DNA of 64,000 bases from Desertivirga brevis (lineage in GTDB: Bacteria; Bacteroidota; Bacteroidia; Sphingobacteriales; Sphingobacteriaceae). The position numbers and the translations under genes are program-made. Position 1 is the stretch's first letter; each line of letters starts with the position of its first letter. The notes beneath the pieces are model-generated. The model had not been told where the DNA came from. It saw only the letters and a list, made by a program, of their open reading frames with translations, and ran no database searches. The DNA is taken from assembly GCF_017355835.1 (NCBI RefSeq), contig NZ_JAFEWF010000006.1, positions 248,001 through 312,000 on the forward strand, written 5' to 3'. Of this stretch, positions 1-7,951 are shown in pieces.

Positions 1-1
1 C

Positions 2-844
2 CTGGGCTCTGTTTATTATCAGAATCCTTATCTGATCAACCCGGCATTAGCTGGCAAGGAAGAAGGTTTTTTTGCTAATGCGGCTTTTCGTCGCCAGTGG
101 TCTAGTATGCCCGGCGCTCCTTCCACCCAGGCGTTAAGTTTTGAGTATGGATCTGGTAAGAAATCAGGGGTAGGGATAAACATGTACAACGATGAAGCGG
201 GTCTTCAAAAGAGAACCCGTGTAAGAGGAACCTATGCTTATCAATTGCCGCTTGATGCAGATGGACAGAAACTAAGTTTCGGTGTATCTGTAGGGTACAG
301 CGATGACCGCCTAATGCAGGAACGACTGAGCTCAAACGTGGATGGTTCTGATCGTTCGATTGCAGGCTACCAGGATCGTGATACGTATTTCGATGGCGAC
401 TTTGGTGCTGCCTACCAGGGCAAAAAGCTGGGACTGGAACTAGCCGTACCTAACCTGAAATTCTTCTTTAAGAAAGATCAGGCAGAGGGAAACATTGCCG
501 ACGAGTCAAAGCTTTACACGGCCGCCAGCTACAAGCTTTACTTTGCTGATGCTTTAGATGGAATGGGTTTGGAGCCGAAAGTGGCTTATCGCCAGATCAA
601 GGGCTTCAAGGATATTGTTGATTTCGGAGCTAATATGACAATTGCAGAAAGCAAGGTGAATGTAATGGCTGTCTATCACAGTACCAGAAGTACCACAATC
701 GGGATGGGTGTTAAATATCAGAAATACCTTGTGATCAGCGGGGTCTTTACTTCTGGGACAGCTGCTATCAGAGACTATACCAACGGGAACTTTGAAATGA
801 ACCTGAGGGTAAGTTTGGACGAAGTATTTAAAGTGAAGAAATAA
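2..844 (+). CDS. PorP/SprF-family outer-membrane protein, 5' end cut by window
   Basis: The frame is open from the first bases of the window, so the start and signal peptide lie upstream. The visible part opens with YYQNPYLINPALAG, the motif that begins the mature part of PorP/SprF proteins, and continues as alternating beta-strand sequence to a basic C-terminus (EVFKVKK). Family members are outer-membrane barrels linked to type IX secretion and gliding, usually about 300 residues, so about 280 are present here. Many copies accompany large secreted repeat proteins, and such a gene may lie upstream. Family assignment is firm; the substrate or partner cannot be told from this window. A terminator follows directly. 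Confidence 0.85.
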   Translation: MGSVYYQNPYLINPALAGKEEGFFANAAFRRQWSSMPGAPSTQALSFEYGSGKKSGVGINMYNDEAGLQKRTRVRGTYAYQLPLDADGQKLSFGVSVGYSDDRLMQERLSSNVDGSDRSIAGYQDRDTYFDGDFGAAYQGKKLGLELAVPNLKFFFKKDQAEGNIADESKLYTAASYKLYFADALDGMGLEPKVAYRQIKGFKDIVDFGANMTIAESKVNVMAVYHSTRSTTIGMGVKYQKYLVISGVFTSGTAAIRDYTNGNFEMNLRVSLDEVFKVKK

Positions 845-871
845 ACTATTATACGAGTATTAGGACTTTTT

Positions 872-903
872 AAAAGCTTCTGCGGTAATGCAGGAGCTTT
901 TTT
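872..903 (+). terminator. Rho-independent terminator after PorP/SprF gene
   Basis: A 12-bp stem with one G-T pair (872-883 with 890-901) and loop GGTAAT is followed by a T run. It sits 28 bases after the stop codon. Confidence 0.9.
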
Positions 904-1048
904 AGTTTTTGCCCGACCGTTTTGAAAATTATTGATTATACAAAGAAAGGATAGCGGAGAAACTTCTGTTTAATATCCGCTTGCATTATATCAACAGAAT
1001 TGGCTTCGGTTTACCATAACAATAACCGATCTTTGAGTTTTTAGCAAC

Positions 1049-1234
1049 ATGAACTGGATTTTAATTAAAGATAGTATGCCTCAACAGGGAGAAGATGTTC
1101 TGCTGTTTGATGGTGGTCAGATTTATTTTGGATATTTTAGTGAAATAGCCAATAAATTTATTGTAGGTGGTGATAAAGTAGCTGTCACAGATTTTACTCA
1201 CTGGATGAAGTTACCAGCTTTTCCCGAGAAGTAA
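1049..1234 (+). CDS. Small DUF551-like protein
   Basis: This 61-residue protein starts with MNWILIKDSMPQQGEDVLLF and ends with FTHWMKLPAFPEK. That layout (W-I-x-[VI]-K-D-x-[ML]-P near the start, a V-L-[LV] strand, and T-H-W-M-x-L-P near the end) is the pattern of DUF551, a short domain common in phage and accessory regions with no known function. The ATG is the only reasonable start. It stands alone, with no co-directional neighbour within 200 bases on either side. The call rests on motif memory only; a function cannot be given. Confidence 0.7.
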   Translation: MNWILIKDSMPQQGEDVLLFDGGQIYFGYFSEIANKFIVGGDKVAVTDFTHWMKLPAFPEK

Positions 1235-1687
1235 CCAAGGCTGAAATTAGTAATCTCCACTGACCCTTAAGTGATCTTTGCTACATAAGGACATGTTTTA
1301 AATCATTTTTTTTCTTGCTGTATTACCGTAAGTTTGAATATGTTTCACAAGCAGTGAAAATTGAATTGTTTAATGAGTCTAAAAGAGGAACTGGAGTTAC
1401 GCCAGTTCCTTGTTTTTCATAGGTATGTGTAGGGCACATATCGTTTTTGGAATACTGCCAAAACTGTACCAAAACTACCTCATCTCCTTGTGGGACCTAG
1501 GCGCCTATTGCTTCTTTGTTAATAAATTCTGCTTAAAATCAAGCCCATAGGGTTTTTATTGCCGTATACTGCAGTATTTGGAAAATCTATTCCCTTGGTT
1601 AGTTTTACGGATCTTCAAAACTTTTACCGTGAAGACTCTTTCTTTTTTTTTCCCGTTAGGGGGAATAAAGGCACGGGGAAGTTTCCA
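1235..1687. other. Intergenic stretch, no convincing gene
   Basis: Apart from the terminator at 1386-1417 I see no coding signal. A 77-codon open frame at 1559-1792 runs into the antisense of the histidine kinase 3' end and has no family character. The far end carries an inverted repeat (1690-1698 with 1703-1711, loop TGAA) that overlaps the kinase stop codon on the minus strand. Confidence 0.5.
1386..1417 (+). terminator. Rho-independent terminator
   Basis: A 9-bp perfect stem, AGGAACTGG with CCAGTTCCT, has a 7-nt loop and is followed by TGTTTTT. It lies 150 bases beyond the DUF551-like gene, its only co-directional upstream partner here. Confidence 0.75.
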
Positions 1688-3151
1688 CTAAAGCCTTCTG
1701 AAGAAGGCTTTAAATTCTGTTCCAATGCCTACTGTCGAGTTAACTTCGATATAGCCTTGATTATGCTCGATCATCCGCTTAACCATGCTTAAGCCGAGAC
1801 CAGATCCAGTGCCTTGATCGGTTAATCTTTTAAAGGGTTGAAAAAGCAGGTTCAAATTCTTCTCCAGGTCTATACCGATCCCATTATCCTTTACGGTAAT
1901 AATGGTATATTCCTTCTCTCTTCTGCTTGTGATTTCTACAGTTAGCGGCACGTCAGGCTTGCGGTATTTGATCGCGTTTGTGATCATGTTGTTCAGGAAG
2001 CTATTGATATGCGCCTTAAAATAGGGCAGATCTGGAGCTCCGGTAAAGTTAGTGCTAATACTTGCTCCAATCTTTTGCAGCAATTCCTGGTGCTCGCCAA
2101 GTACAGAATTGAGGGTGCTTTGAAGATCTACAACTTCTACTTTATCCGATCTTTTTTTCTTTATATCGACCAGTGTATTTAAGCCCTTCAATTGCTCTTT
2201 TAATTTGTCGGACGACTTCTTGATCTGCTGGAGGAGATAAACCTGCTTCTCTTGTGATTTCTCCTTCAGCGCAAGGTCGGTGAGTAAACTGATCGAAGTA
2301 AGTGGGGTTTTAAAATCGTGAGATACCACATTGACGAACTCATCAAGCTCCCGGTTGAGGAATTCCAGTTCTTCCACTTTATTCTTTAACTGATTCTCAA
2401 CCGTGATAGTGCGGGTTACATCGTTTATAAGTAATAAACTGTGGGGTTTATCTTTTTCAAGCAAAAAGGTGGAAATGTTTATTTCCAGGAATTGACCATT
2501 TACTTTGATGATTTCATGAACCGACTCTGATCCTTCTTCCGTTTGCGTTGGATATTCTTCTCCCGGAAAGAGGTCGGCCCAGGTTACCTTGTATCTGAAA
2601 TCCAGTCGTTTGTCGAAAAAACGCTTTGCCTTGATGTTGGCACTTATCACCTTTTTCTCTTTATCGAATACAATAGCGCCGATGGGAGCATTTTCGAGGA
2701 AGATACCTAATGTGTGAAAAGTGGCCTCCTTACTGGCTGCAGCGGGAAAAGAACTTTGCTGCTGAATCTTGCGGAAGCTGGCCCTTTGCTTTGTTCTGCT
2801 TATGCCGCTTTCTAATATGCTTGTTATGTCTTTCCCGAATTGATAAGGGACGACGGTAACATTTTTTCCTACGTTAAAGCCAAATTGAATAGAACGCCTC
2901 GTGTTTTGAATTTGCTCTGGGAATGCCAGAACTACGATCGATATCAGGGGATTTTGTTGATGTGCACGTTGTACCTGCTGTACAGGATTGATAGTTAATG
3001 GGCCTATTAAAAAAAGATCGCCATCTTGAAGCGTATTCTTATGAACATCTGAGTCCAGTTGCAGTACCGGTATAAGCTCAAAAGAATAGGAGGAAATGTC
3101 CTTGAGACTGCCGATCATCTCTCCGAATCCTATATAAAATATCTTACTCAC
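1688..3151 (-). CDS. PAS-domain sensor histidine kinase with N-terminal receiver-like domain
   Basis: The 487-residue protein has no membrane segment. Residues 1-125 fold like a receiver (strand KIFYIGFG, later LFLIG and SIVVLAF), but the acidic pair and phospho-acceptor Asp are not visible, so it reads as a pseudo-receiver. A PAS domain follows (about 145-250), then HisKA with the phosphorylated His in VVSHDFKTPLTS (H278) and a HATPase domain with N box NNMITNAIKYR, DNGIGID and GTGSGLGLSMVKR. The start is GTG at 3151; the first ATG (3118) would cut the first strand. It lies 10 bases after the acyl-CoA dehydrogenase stop and is probably co-transcribed with it. It is soluble, so the signal is likely cytoplasmic. 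The partner regulator is unknown; two receivers lie just downstream on the other strand. Confidence 0.9.
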   Translation of the reverse strand: MSKIFYIGFGEMIGSLKDISSYSFELIPVLQLDSDVHKNTLQDGDLFLIGPLTINPVQQVQRAHQQNPLISIVVLAFPEQIQNTRRSIQFGFNVGKNVTVVPYQFGKDITSILESGISRTKQRASFRKIQQQSSFPAAASKEATFHTLGIFLENAPIGAIVFDKEKKVISANIKAKRFFDKRLDFRYKVTWADLFPGEEYPTQTEEGSESVHEIIKVNGQFLEINISTFLLEKDKPHSLLLINDVTRTITVENQLKNKVEELEFLNRELDEFVNVVSHDFKTPLTSISLLTDLALKEKSQEKQVYLLQQIKKSSDKLKEQLKGLNTLVDIKKKRSDKVEVVDLQSTLNSVLGEHQELLQKIGASISTNFTGAPDLPYFKAHINSFLNNMITNAIKYRKPDVPLTVEITSRREKEYTIITVKDNGIGIDLEKNLNLLFQPFKRLTDQGTGSGLGLSMVKRMIEHNQGYIEVNSTVGIGTEFKAFFRRL

Positions 3152-3161
3152 TGGATCCTGA

Positions 3162-4316
3162 TTAATCTGAGAAAATTGGCTGGTCTAATAATACTCTCCC
3201 GATCCAGGTATAAAGTAGATCAGTTGTAGGGGACATTACATGAGAAGCCCTGGCATCCCTTAACAGCATTCCGAGATAAGAATTGTTTTGGTATCCGAGC
3301 CCTCCAGCCAGTGTCATAGCTTCGTTAACCACATCTACACAGCAATTGGCAACTTCCGCTTTAGCACTTAATATGCTCAACATCGCTTCCTGGGGATTTC
3401 TGTCTCCTAGCTCTGCTGCGTGGTAAACTAGCCGGCGGGTCCGTTCTACATTAGCCCATAAAGTTCCTAAACGATGTTGAAGTAGCGACACATTTGATAA
3501 AGACGTGCCACTGTGTGAATAATAGCGTTTGGAGAGACTCTCTTTAACGTCGGATAAAGCCGCTTCTGCAATTCCAAGGTACGTACCTGCCATGGCCATT
3601 AAGAAATAGGGGGCTACTACATTAAATACATACCATAACTGGTCGCCTTTTTCGCCCAGTATATGACTGCCTGATATGTGAATGTCATTCAGGTGCATTA
3701 ATCTGGATGAATTCCCGCGCATCCCTAGTCCGTCCCAAGGCTTTCCCCATTCAATACCCTGCTGGTCTTTGTCGATCAGCACACAGGAAAATTCGTCCTG
3801 ATCTGCACTGGGACTTGCACCTAAGGTAGAAACAACATAAGAGTCGGCATGCCCTCCATTGGTAACAAATGATTTAGTGCCCGAAACAACAAATTCTTCT
3901 TCGGTAACGGCTATCAGAGCTGTTTGCGGAAAATAAAAATGCGCACCGGTACCGGTTTCGCTTAGAGCGAGTGTTGTGATGTGTTTACCCTCGGCAATAG
4001 GGACGAGGTATTGCTGTTGTTGCCACTCTGTAGCTTTTGCTGCGATCACAGCTGTTCCTACACAATGCATACCGAAACATAGTCCCGCTGAAGAATATGC
4101 TTTGCCAAGCTCCTCACTGACCCTCACAAGGGCAAGAAGTCCCTGGTCTAATCCACCGCAGGAAGCAGGAACAACAAGGCCGGTCAGCTTGCAATCTTTC
4201 AAAGCCTGCATAGTTTCTGATACCCAGGTTCCTGTTGCGTCAGCTTGTACAGCTTCTTTTGAGGCTATCTCTTTGCCGATAGCTGTGGCTTGCCCTATTA
4301 GTGCATCAATTTCCAT
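3162..4316 (-). CDS. Acyl-CoA dehydrogenase family protein
   Basis: This 384-residue flavoprotein oxidises an acyl-CoA at the alpha-beta bond and hands electrons to ETF. Typical elements are LALSETGTGAHF in the middle domain, KSFVTNGGHADSYVV, and the C-terminal LAGGLGYQNNSYLGMLLRDAR where FAD and the active site meet. The length is usual for the family. I chose the ATG at 4316; a longer reading from a TTG at 4343 adds nine residues that fit no family start. No fatty-acid or amino-acid degradation partners adjoin it, only the histidine kinase downstream, so the substrate cannot be named. Confidence 0.85.
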   Translation of the reverse strand: MEIDALIGQATAIGKEIASKEAVQADATGTWVSETMQALKDCKLTGLVVPASCGGLDQGLLALVRVSEELGKAYSSAGLCFGMHCVGTAVIAAKATEWQQQQYLVPIAEGKHITTLALSETGTGAHFYFPQTALIAVTEEEFVVSGTKSFVTNGGHADSYVVSTLGASPSADQDEFSCVLIDKDQQGIEWGKPWDGLGMRGNSSRLMHLNDIHISGSHILGEKGDQLWYVFNVVAPYFLMAMAGTYLGIAEAALSDVKESLSKRYYSHSGTSLSNVSLLQHRLGTLWANVERTRRLVYHAAELGDRNPQEAMLSILSAKAEVANCCVDVVNEAMTLAGGLGYQNNSYLGMLLRDARASHVMSPTTDLLYTWIGRVLLDQPIFSD

Positions 4317-4425
4317 CCTATCATATAAATAGCAAAAATGCAATTTGGTTTCTAATAATTCTCTACCTGAAGGGATCGTGAATTTGATGAGTTAGTGGGA
4401 GTTTTAAAAAAAAATTTAACATTTT

Positions 4426-4456
4426 TTTGGAATTTAATTTTAAGTCCATATATTAG
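4426..4456 (+). promoter_or_regulatory. Bacteroidota-type promoter for small RNA copy 1
   Basis: A TTTG box at 4426-4429, a 19-base spacer and TATATTAG at 4449-4456 fit the Bacteroidota sigma-A pattern (TTTG, TAnnTTTG). The repeated unit starts two bases later. The same layout precedes copy 2 at 12280-12309. Confidence 0.6.
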
Positions 4457-4458
4457 CA

Positions 4459-4521
4459 GTCACAAATAATTGTGATAAGGTTTAGGTTGCCCTGGCGCTC
4501 TCATAGTATCAGGGCTTTTTT
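4459..4521 (+). ncRNA. Candidate small RNA, copy 1 of 2
   Basis: The unit starts with a short inverted repeat (CACAA-ATAA-TTGTG), continues through an unpaired segment GATAAGGTTTAGGTT, and ends in a terminator hairpin (GCCCTG with CAGGGC) followed by a T run. A near-identical unit at 12312-12374 differs at only a few positions, mostly in loops and next to the closing stem, while the linker and the loop segment CTCTCATAG are unchanged. With a promoter directly upstream it looks like a free 60-65-nt transcript. No open frame lies inside. It could instead be a leader, but each copy ends in a terminator well before the next gene. The Rfam Flavo-1 family is one known Bacteroidota RNA to compare; I cannot say whether it matches. 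Confidence 0.7.
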
Positions 4522-4628
4522 ATGCGCTTTGCAATCCCTTTTCTGTCTTTTATTCCATCAAGATATTCAATAATTCACTGCTGTTGTCAATCGTCACCTT
4601 GCTTGTATCATTCTAAAAATCAATTCGG

Positions 4629-4636
4629 TATATTTG
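4629..4636 (+). promoter_or_regulatory. -7 box upstream of first receiver gene
   Basis: TATATTTG matches TAnnTTTG. Transcription from it would start about 4643, so the gene must begin at the ATG at 4655, not at the upstream TTG (4634). The best -33 candidate, TTG at 4603, has a long 23-base spacer. Confidence 0.5.
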
Positions 4637-4654
4637 TGCACACTTAAGAAGAAC

Positions 4655-5071
4655 ATGCCTCAAGTTATACTAATTGATGATGATCTGGAACATCACAGTT
4701 TTGCGGAATCATTAATGAAAACTTACGATTTCTTTGACGATTTCAAATGCTATAATGATTCGAAGGCCGCTATCATTGATCTCGTAGATGCTCATTACGG
4801 TGAGCATAGGCTACCCGACATTATTTTGCTTGAGGTGAATATGCCCGACTTGCACGGTTGGGATTTTTTAGAGATGTTCGAAAATCTGAAGACCTTGCTG
4901 GCGAAGGATATTCCGGTTTTTATCCTTAGTTCTTCCATTGATCCAGAGGATAAGATTAAATCGGAGCACTTTTCAGTGGTAAAGGGATTCTATCAAAAGC
5001 CCTTAACTGCTGCCGTCGTGGAATCAGTAGTTTCGGAAACTCGGAGAGCTAATTTTCTCAAAAGATTATAG
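4655..5071 (+). CDS. Single-domain receiver with Glu at the phospho-acceptor site
   Basis: This 138-residue protein is one CheY-like receiver with no output domain. It begins MPQVILIDDD (acidic pocket D8-D10), and has SSS (the Thr/Ser position) and KGFYQKPLT (conserved Lys). The phospho-acceptor position reads ILLEVNMPD, so residue 60 is Glu (GAG at 4832-4834) where its neighbour 170 bases downstream has Asp in ILLDLIMPD. The two are tandem duplicates alike along their whole length. Glu there can mimic a phosphorylated Asp, so this copy may be locked in an active-like state or act as a decoy; that is inference. The Glu could also simply mark decay, but every other motif is kept. Confidence 0.85.
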   Translation: MPQVILIDDDLEHHSFAESLMKTYDFFDDFKCYNDSKAAIIDLVDAHYGEHRLPDIILLEVNMPDLHGWDFLEMFENLKTLLAKDIPVFILSSSIDPEDKIKSEHFSVVKGFYQKPLTAAVVESVVSETRRANFLKRL

Positions 5072-5112
5072 TTCTTCATGACCCCAAAAGCAGCAGGATT
5101 ACCATCCATTTA

Positions 5113-5170
5113 TTCTATCCTTCATTCCTTCAATCCTTCCTTTCTTCCCTCAATCCTTCCTTCAATTCCC
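5113..5170. repeat. C/T-rich low-complexity spacer
   Basis: Irregular repeats of TCCTTCAAT and CCTTCCTT fill the gap between the two receiver genes. On the other strand they resemble the GATAGAATG/GAAGGA repeats at 42115-42200. Confidence 0.6.
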
Positions 5171-5241
5171 TTCACATCGCTGAAAAAATTTCGCGGCATG
5201 ATTTTTCTAATCGCTAACTTATCTAATCTACTTACGAAAAC

Positions 5242-5652
5242 ATGCCTCAAATCATTCTCATTGATGATGATTCTGCCTATCATCGTCTTGCTAAAAAAAT
5301 GATGAAACGGTATAGCTTTTTTGAAAATGTAAAATGCTATACCCACCCTAAAACCGCTATCGCAGACCTTGTAGACGCTTATTATGGCAGTCACCCTTTG
5401 CCTGCAGTCATCCTGCTTGACCTAATTATGCCTGATGTGGATGGCTGGGACTTCCTTGAAATGTTCGAGAATTTACGAGGGCTGATAGACAAAGATATAC
5501 CCGTTTTTATAATCACTTCTTCTGAGGATCCAATGGACAGGCAGAAAGCAGAACGGTTTTCTGTTGTAAAAGGGTTCTACAATAAGCCTTTATCGCCTGC
5601 CATCCTGGAAGCTATAATAACCGCAACGCGTAGAAATACTTTTCACAAATGA
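5242..5652 (+). CDS. Single-domain response regulator (CheY-like)
   Basis: This 136-residue stand-alone receiver has all catalytic residues: D8-D10 in IILIDDDS, phospho-acceptor D60 in ILLDLIMPDVDGWD, ITSS for the Thr position and KGFYNKPLS for the Lys. Proteins of this type relay phosphate or act by binding a partner. It is the intact twin of the gene at 4655, with the same length, start and C-terminal helix. No kinase is co-directional with it; the soluble kinase at 1688 is the nearest candidate, but orphan receivers are often not paired by position. Confidence 0.9.
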   Translation: MPQIILIDDDSAYHRLAKKMMKRYSFFENVKCYTHPKTAIADLVDAYYGSHPLPAVILLDLIMPDVDGWDFLEMFENLRGLIDKDIPVFIITSSEDPMDRQKAERFSVVKGFYNKPLSPAILEAIITATRRNTFHK

Positions 5653-5709
5653 TCTGGTGTGGAAAATCGGGGATAAGTTTGGAATTATGTAGATAATTCT
5701 CCTTGTGAA

Positions 5710-6723
5710 TTACTCGTCCTCATTTAACTCCTTCATCACTTCAGCAAAAAGTTTGATAGATTTTTTCCGGTCTTCAAGGGCATAGGTAGGGGATACTGCA
5801 ATCAGTTCATTTACCTGTGTTTCTTGTAGGAATTGCCGGATCTGCTTCTTTACCGTCGGTTTGGATCCAAAAAAGGAGTATTTGAGCATTTGAGACAGAA
5901 GAGGGTGCTTTAGCATATCCCTTAGTTCTGCGGTCAATTCTGTTGGTGGCTTTAAGGCTTCCGGAATTCCGGATAATACGCCAACAAACATACGGATCAA
6001 TGTAGTGAAGAGTTGCTCTGCTTCGTGATCTGTATCAGCCACATAAACATTTATGCCTGCTATGGTATAAGGCTCTTGCTGGAATTCAGAAGGTTGGAAC
6101 TCTTCTCGATAGATTTGCAGTGCGCTTAGGAGATGGGTGGAAGCAAAGTGACTTGCAAAAGCATAGGGGAATCCCTTTTTTGCTGCTAAATGCGCACTAT
6201 CGGTGCTCGAGCCAAGGATGTAAAAGGGTACGTCTGTCCCTTCGGCAATTCCGGCCCGTACTTTTGAAAACTGGTTTTCTATAGAAAAATACTCCTGCAA
6301 TTTATCTACTTCCTCGGGAAAGGAATGGGCGGCCTGCATAAAATCCGATCGTATCGCTTGAGAGGTTTGAGGATCTGTACCGGGAGCTCTGCCGAGACCC
6401 AGATCGATGCGGTCAGGATATAAATGGGCTAATGTTCCAAATTGCTCTGCTACAATTAATGGTGAATGATTAGGAAGCATTATACCTCCGGAACCTACCC
6501 GTATCTTCTCTGTATTCTCGGCAATATAGCCTATTAGTATGGAGGGCGCACTACTACCTATATAGCTGGAATTATGATGTTCGGCAAACCAAAAGCGCTT
6601 GTAGTTATTCGATTCGGCTTCTTTCGCTAATTCAAGGGAATTATTAAGTGTTTGCTTGATCGTGCTACTTTGCGGAACAAGGGCAAGCTCTAAAATGGAG
6701 TACGCTATATTTTGTTTGACCAT
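5710..6723 (-). CDS. Luciferase-like flavin monooxygenase (LLM class, YhbW/MsnO8 type)
   Basis: This 337-residue TIM-barrel protein belongs to the group-1 luciferase-like oxidoreductases. Markers are FWFAEHHNSSYIGSSAPSI, IRVGSGGIMLPNHSPL and the DLGLGRAPGTDP segment near residue 110, all part of the FMN pocket in this family. The substrate of most members is unknown. It is a single gene, convergent with the receiver gene and with its own ATG at 6723; no pathway partner is adjacent. Confidence 0.85.
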   Translation of the reverse strand: MVKQNIAYSILELALVPQSSTIKQTLNNSLELAKEAESNNYKRFWFAEHHNSSYIGSSAPSILIGYIAENTEKIRVGSGGIMLPNHSPLIVAEQFGTLAHLYPDRIDLGLGRAPGTDPQTSQAIRSDFMQAAHSFPEEVDKLQEYFSIENQFSKVRAGIAEGTDVPFYILGSSTDSAHLAAKKGFPYAFASHFASTHLLSALQIYREEFQPSEFQQEPYTIAGINVYVADTDHEAEQLFTTLIRMFVGVLSGIPEALKPPTELTAELRDMLKHPLLSQMLKYSFFGSKPTVKKQIRQFLQETQVNELIAVSPTYALEDRKKSIKLFAEVMKELNEDE

Positions 6724-7154
6724 AAGATTTGCGATTTTGCATTTAAACGTGCAAATCTAATCTAAACACCTACCGAAAGCATCAGCGCTAAGTCTGCTTA
6801 TTGCCAGCCTTATGCAAGTTTTAATTGCTTATAACTAATTCGACCAAAAACGGTAGTAGGGTTTACGCTCCAGGTATTTGTTCCTTCAATCCATTATTTG
6901 CCTGCATTGGGCTGTACTTATCAAATATAAATTCCCAAACATGGTGGAAATGCCGTAAATTGTTCTACCTTTAGCAAAACAGCTACCAGCTCTCTTATTA
7001 CCCTAGCGGGAAATACCTCTTCTGATCCGGTACTTCCTGATACTAATTCTGCTTTTATCAGACAAGATTATGAAGGAATAGATTTCCCACGTCCAATCAT
7101 TTCTGAAAGACCAGCCGGTCAGTAAAAGAAAAAACACTAATAAATAATATATCT
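6724..7154. other. Intergenic stretch with a decayed gene end
   Basis: The first 200 bases show nothing I can name. The remainder contains the coding-like remnant at 6931-7125. Confidence 0.4.
6931..7125 (+). pseudogene. Possible 3' remnant of a secreted-protein gene
   Basis: A 64-codon stretch is open from a stop at 6928-6930 to TAA at 7123-7125 without any ATG, GTG or TTG that could start it. It reads like the C-terminus of a secreted Bacteroidota protein (for example LITLAGNTSSDPVLPD, then DYEGIDFPRPIISERPAGQ), with the Ser/Thr-rich strand pattern of beta-helix enzymes. Upstream frames are closed by stops, so the rest of the gene is gone or badly frameshifted. The parent family is a guess. 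Confidence 0.4.
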
Positions 7155-7283
7155 ATGAGTAAAGATAAAGGCGGCAAGAATATTAAAAAACCTGCCAGCA
7201 CAGAGACAAAGAAAGCCGAGTCGGACTACCAATCGGGTAAGAAGTCAAAGGCAGAACCAACAACAGGAATTAAAAAGAAATAA
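7155..7283 (+). CDS. Small lysine-rich protein
   Basis: This 42-residue protein, MSKDKGGKNIKKPAS at the start and TTGIKKK at the end, is about one third Lys and has no hydrophobic stretch. Small basic proteins starting MSKDKGGKN occur in Sphingobacteriaceae as far as I recall, with no known role. The next gene begins one base after its stop if the TTG start is used, so the two may be translated together. Nucleic-acid binding is possible from composition only. Confidence 0.65.
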   Translation: MSKDKGGKNIKKPASTETKKAESDYQSGKKSKAEPTTGIKKK

Positions 7284-7284
7284 A

Positions 7285-7602
7285 TTGACAGAATCAACAG
7301 TAAGATTTCAGGCGCGGATGTATATGTTCGACCTGGATAATTGTGCACAGGAATATTGGTTTAAGGGGCATGAAGGATGGAACCTTTGTTTGGCTTCAAG
7401 TGAACAAAAAGCTGAACTGGAACGCAGGTATCATCCAACTATGTCGGCAAAAGGACTTCCCGAGGATTTGATCCAGCTGTACCGGTTGGTTTCGACCGGA
7501 CTGATTAAAGCTAATCCGAAGGTCATTCCTACAGACCATTCGGAACAAATGTCTCCGGCTCCCGAATTCCTGATTGCCTTTAATCAAAACAGATTAAGGT
7601 AG
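7285..7602 (+). CDS. Hypothetical protein
   Basis: I do not recognise this family. The reading from TTG at 7285 gives 105 residues; ATG at 7318 gives 94. The product is soluble, with a Trp/Cys-containing first half (YWFKGHEGWNLCLAS) and an Arg-rich end, and has no signal peptide. The first half, with a hydrophobic strand and alternating charges, looks like real coding sequence, not noise. It directly follows the small Lys-rich gene, and the frame is also open upstream through that gene, so the true start is uncertain. Confidence 0.55.
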   Translation: MTESTVRFQARMYMFDLDNCAQEYWFKGHEGWNLCLASSEQKAELERRYHPTMSAKGLPEDLIQLYRLVSTGLIKANPKVIPTDHSEQMSPAPEFLIAFNQNRLR

Positions 7603-7691
7603 ATCTTCTCGAGAGAAAAAAGCCATCTTATTGAGGCCTCGAAAAAAATTAAGATACTCAATAAAACGGTTAAACCTTAGGATCAACTTCT

Positions 7692-7835
7692 CTAATTGGA
7701 CGATGGATCACCTTTAGTGTGGCCATCATCCTGCAGAAGGATAGAACGCAGCATATTGATATAACGCTGATTTTCTGATACTCTTTTACTTACAGTAGGA
7801 GGGTCGAGGTTAGCTAGTGCGTATTTAGTAAGCAT
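7692..7835 (-). CDS. Possible small helical protein or gene remnant
   Basis: The minus strand has a 47-codon frame from ATG at 7835 to TAG at 7692. The frame stays open upstream for well over 100 bases (LLEEQKR immediately before the ATG, EEALWASLR before that) but offers no start codon there. The sequence is predicted helical and charged, more protein-like than chance. It may be the 3' part of a larger gene whose 5' end was lost under the plus-strand gene at 7952. Confidence 0.3.
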   Translation of the reverse strand: MLTKYALANLDPPTVSKRVSENQRYINMLRSILLQDDGHTKGDPSSN

Positions 7836-7951
7836 TCTTTTTTGCTCCTCTAATAATCGTAGCGATGCCCATAAGGCTTCCTCCGTTTCTTTGGATTTTT
7901 GATGGAAGAGTGCTTCCGCACCGAAGGCATGACCGGCATGGCAATTTGAGT

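Larger units (their letters stand above)
4317..4654. other. Divergent intergenic region holding small-RNA copy 1
   Basis: The region separates the minus-strand acyl-CoA dehydrogenase from the plus-strand receiver gene. It carries a promoter (4426-4456), the 63-nt repeated unit (4459-4521) and a second -7 box at 4629-4636. Nothing else stands out. Confidence 0.6.

Noticed and set aside
1559..1792. 77-codon plus-strand frame
   Set aside because: It runs into the antisense of the kinase 3' end, has a poly-Phe stretch from T-rich sequence and no family features.
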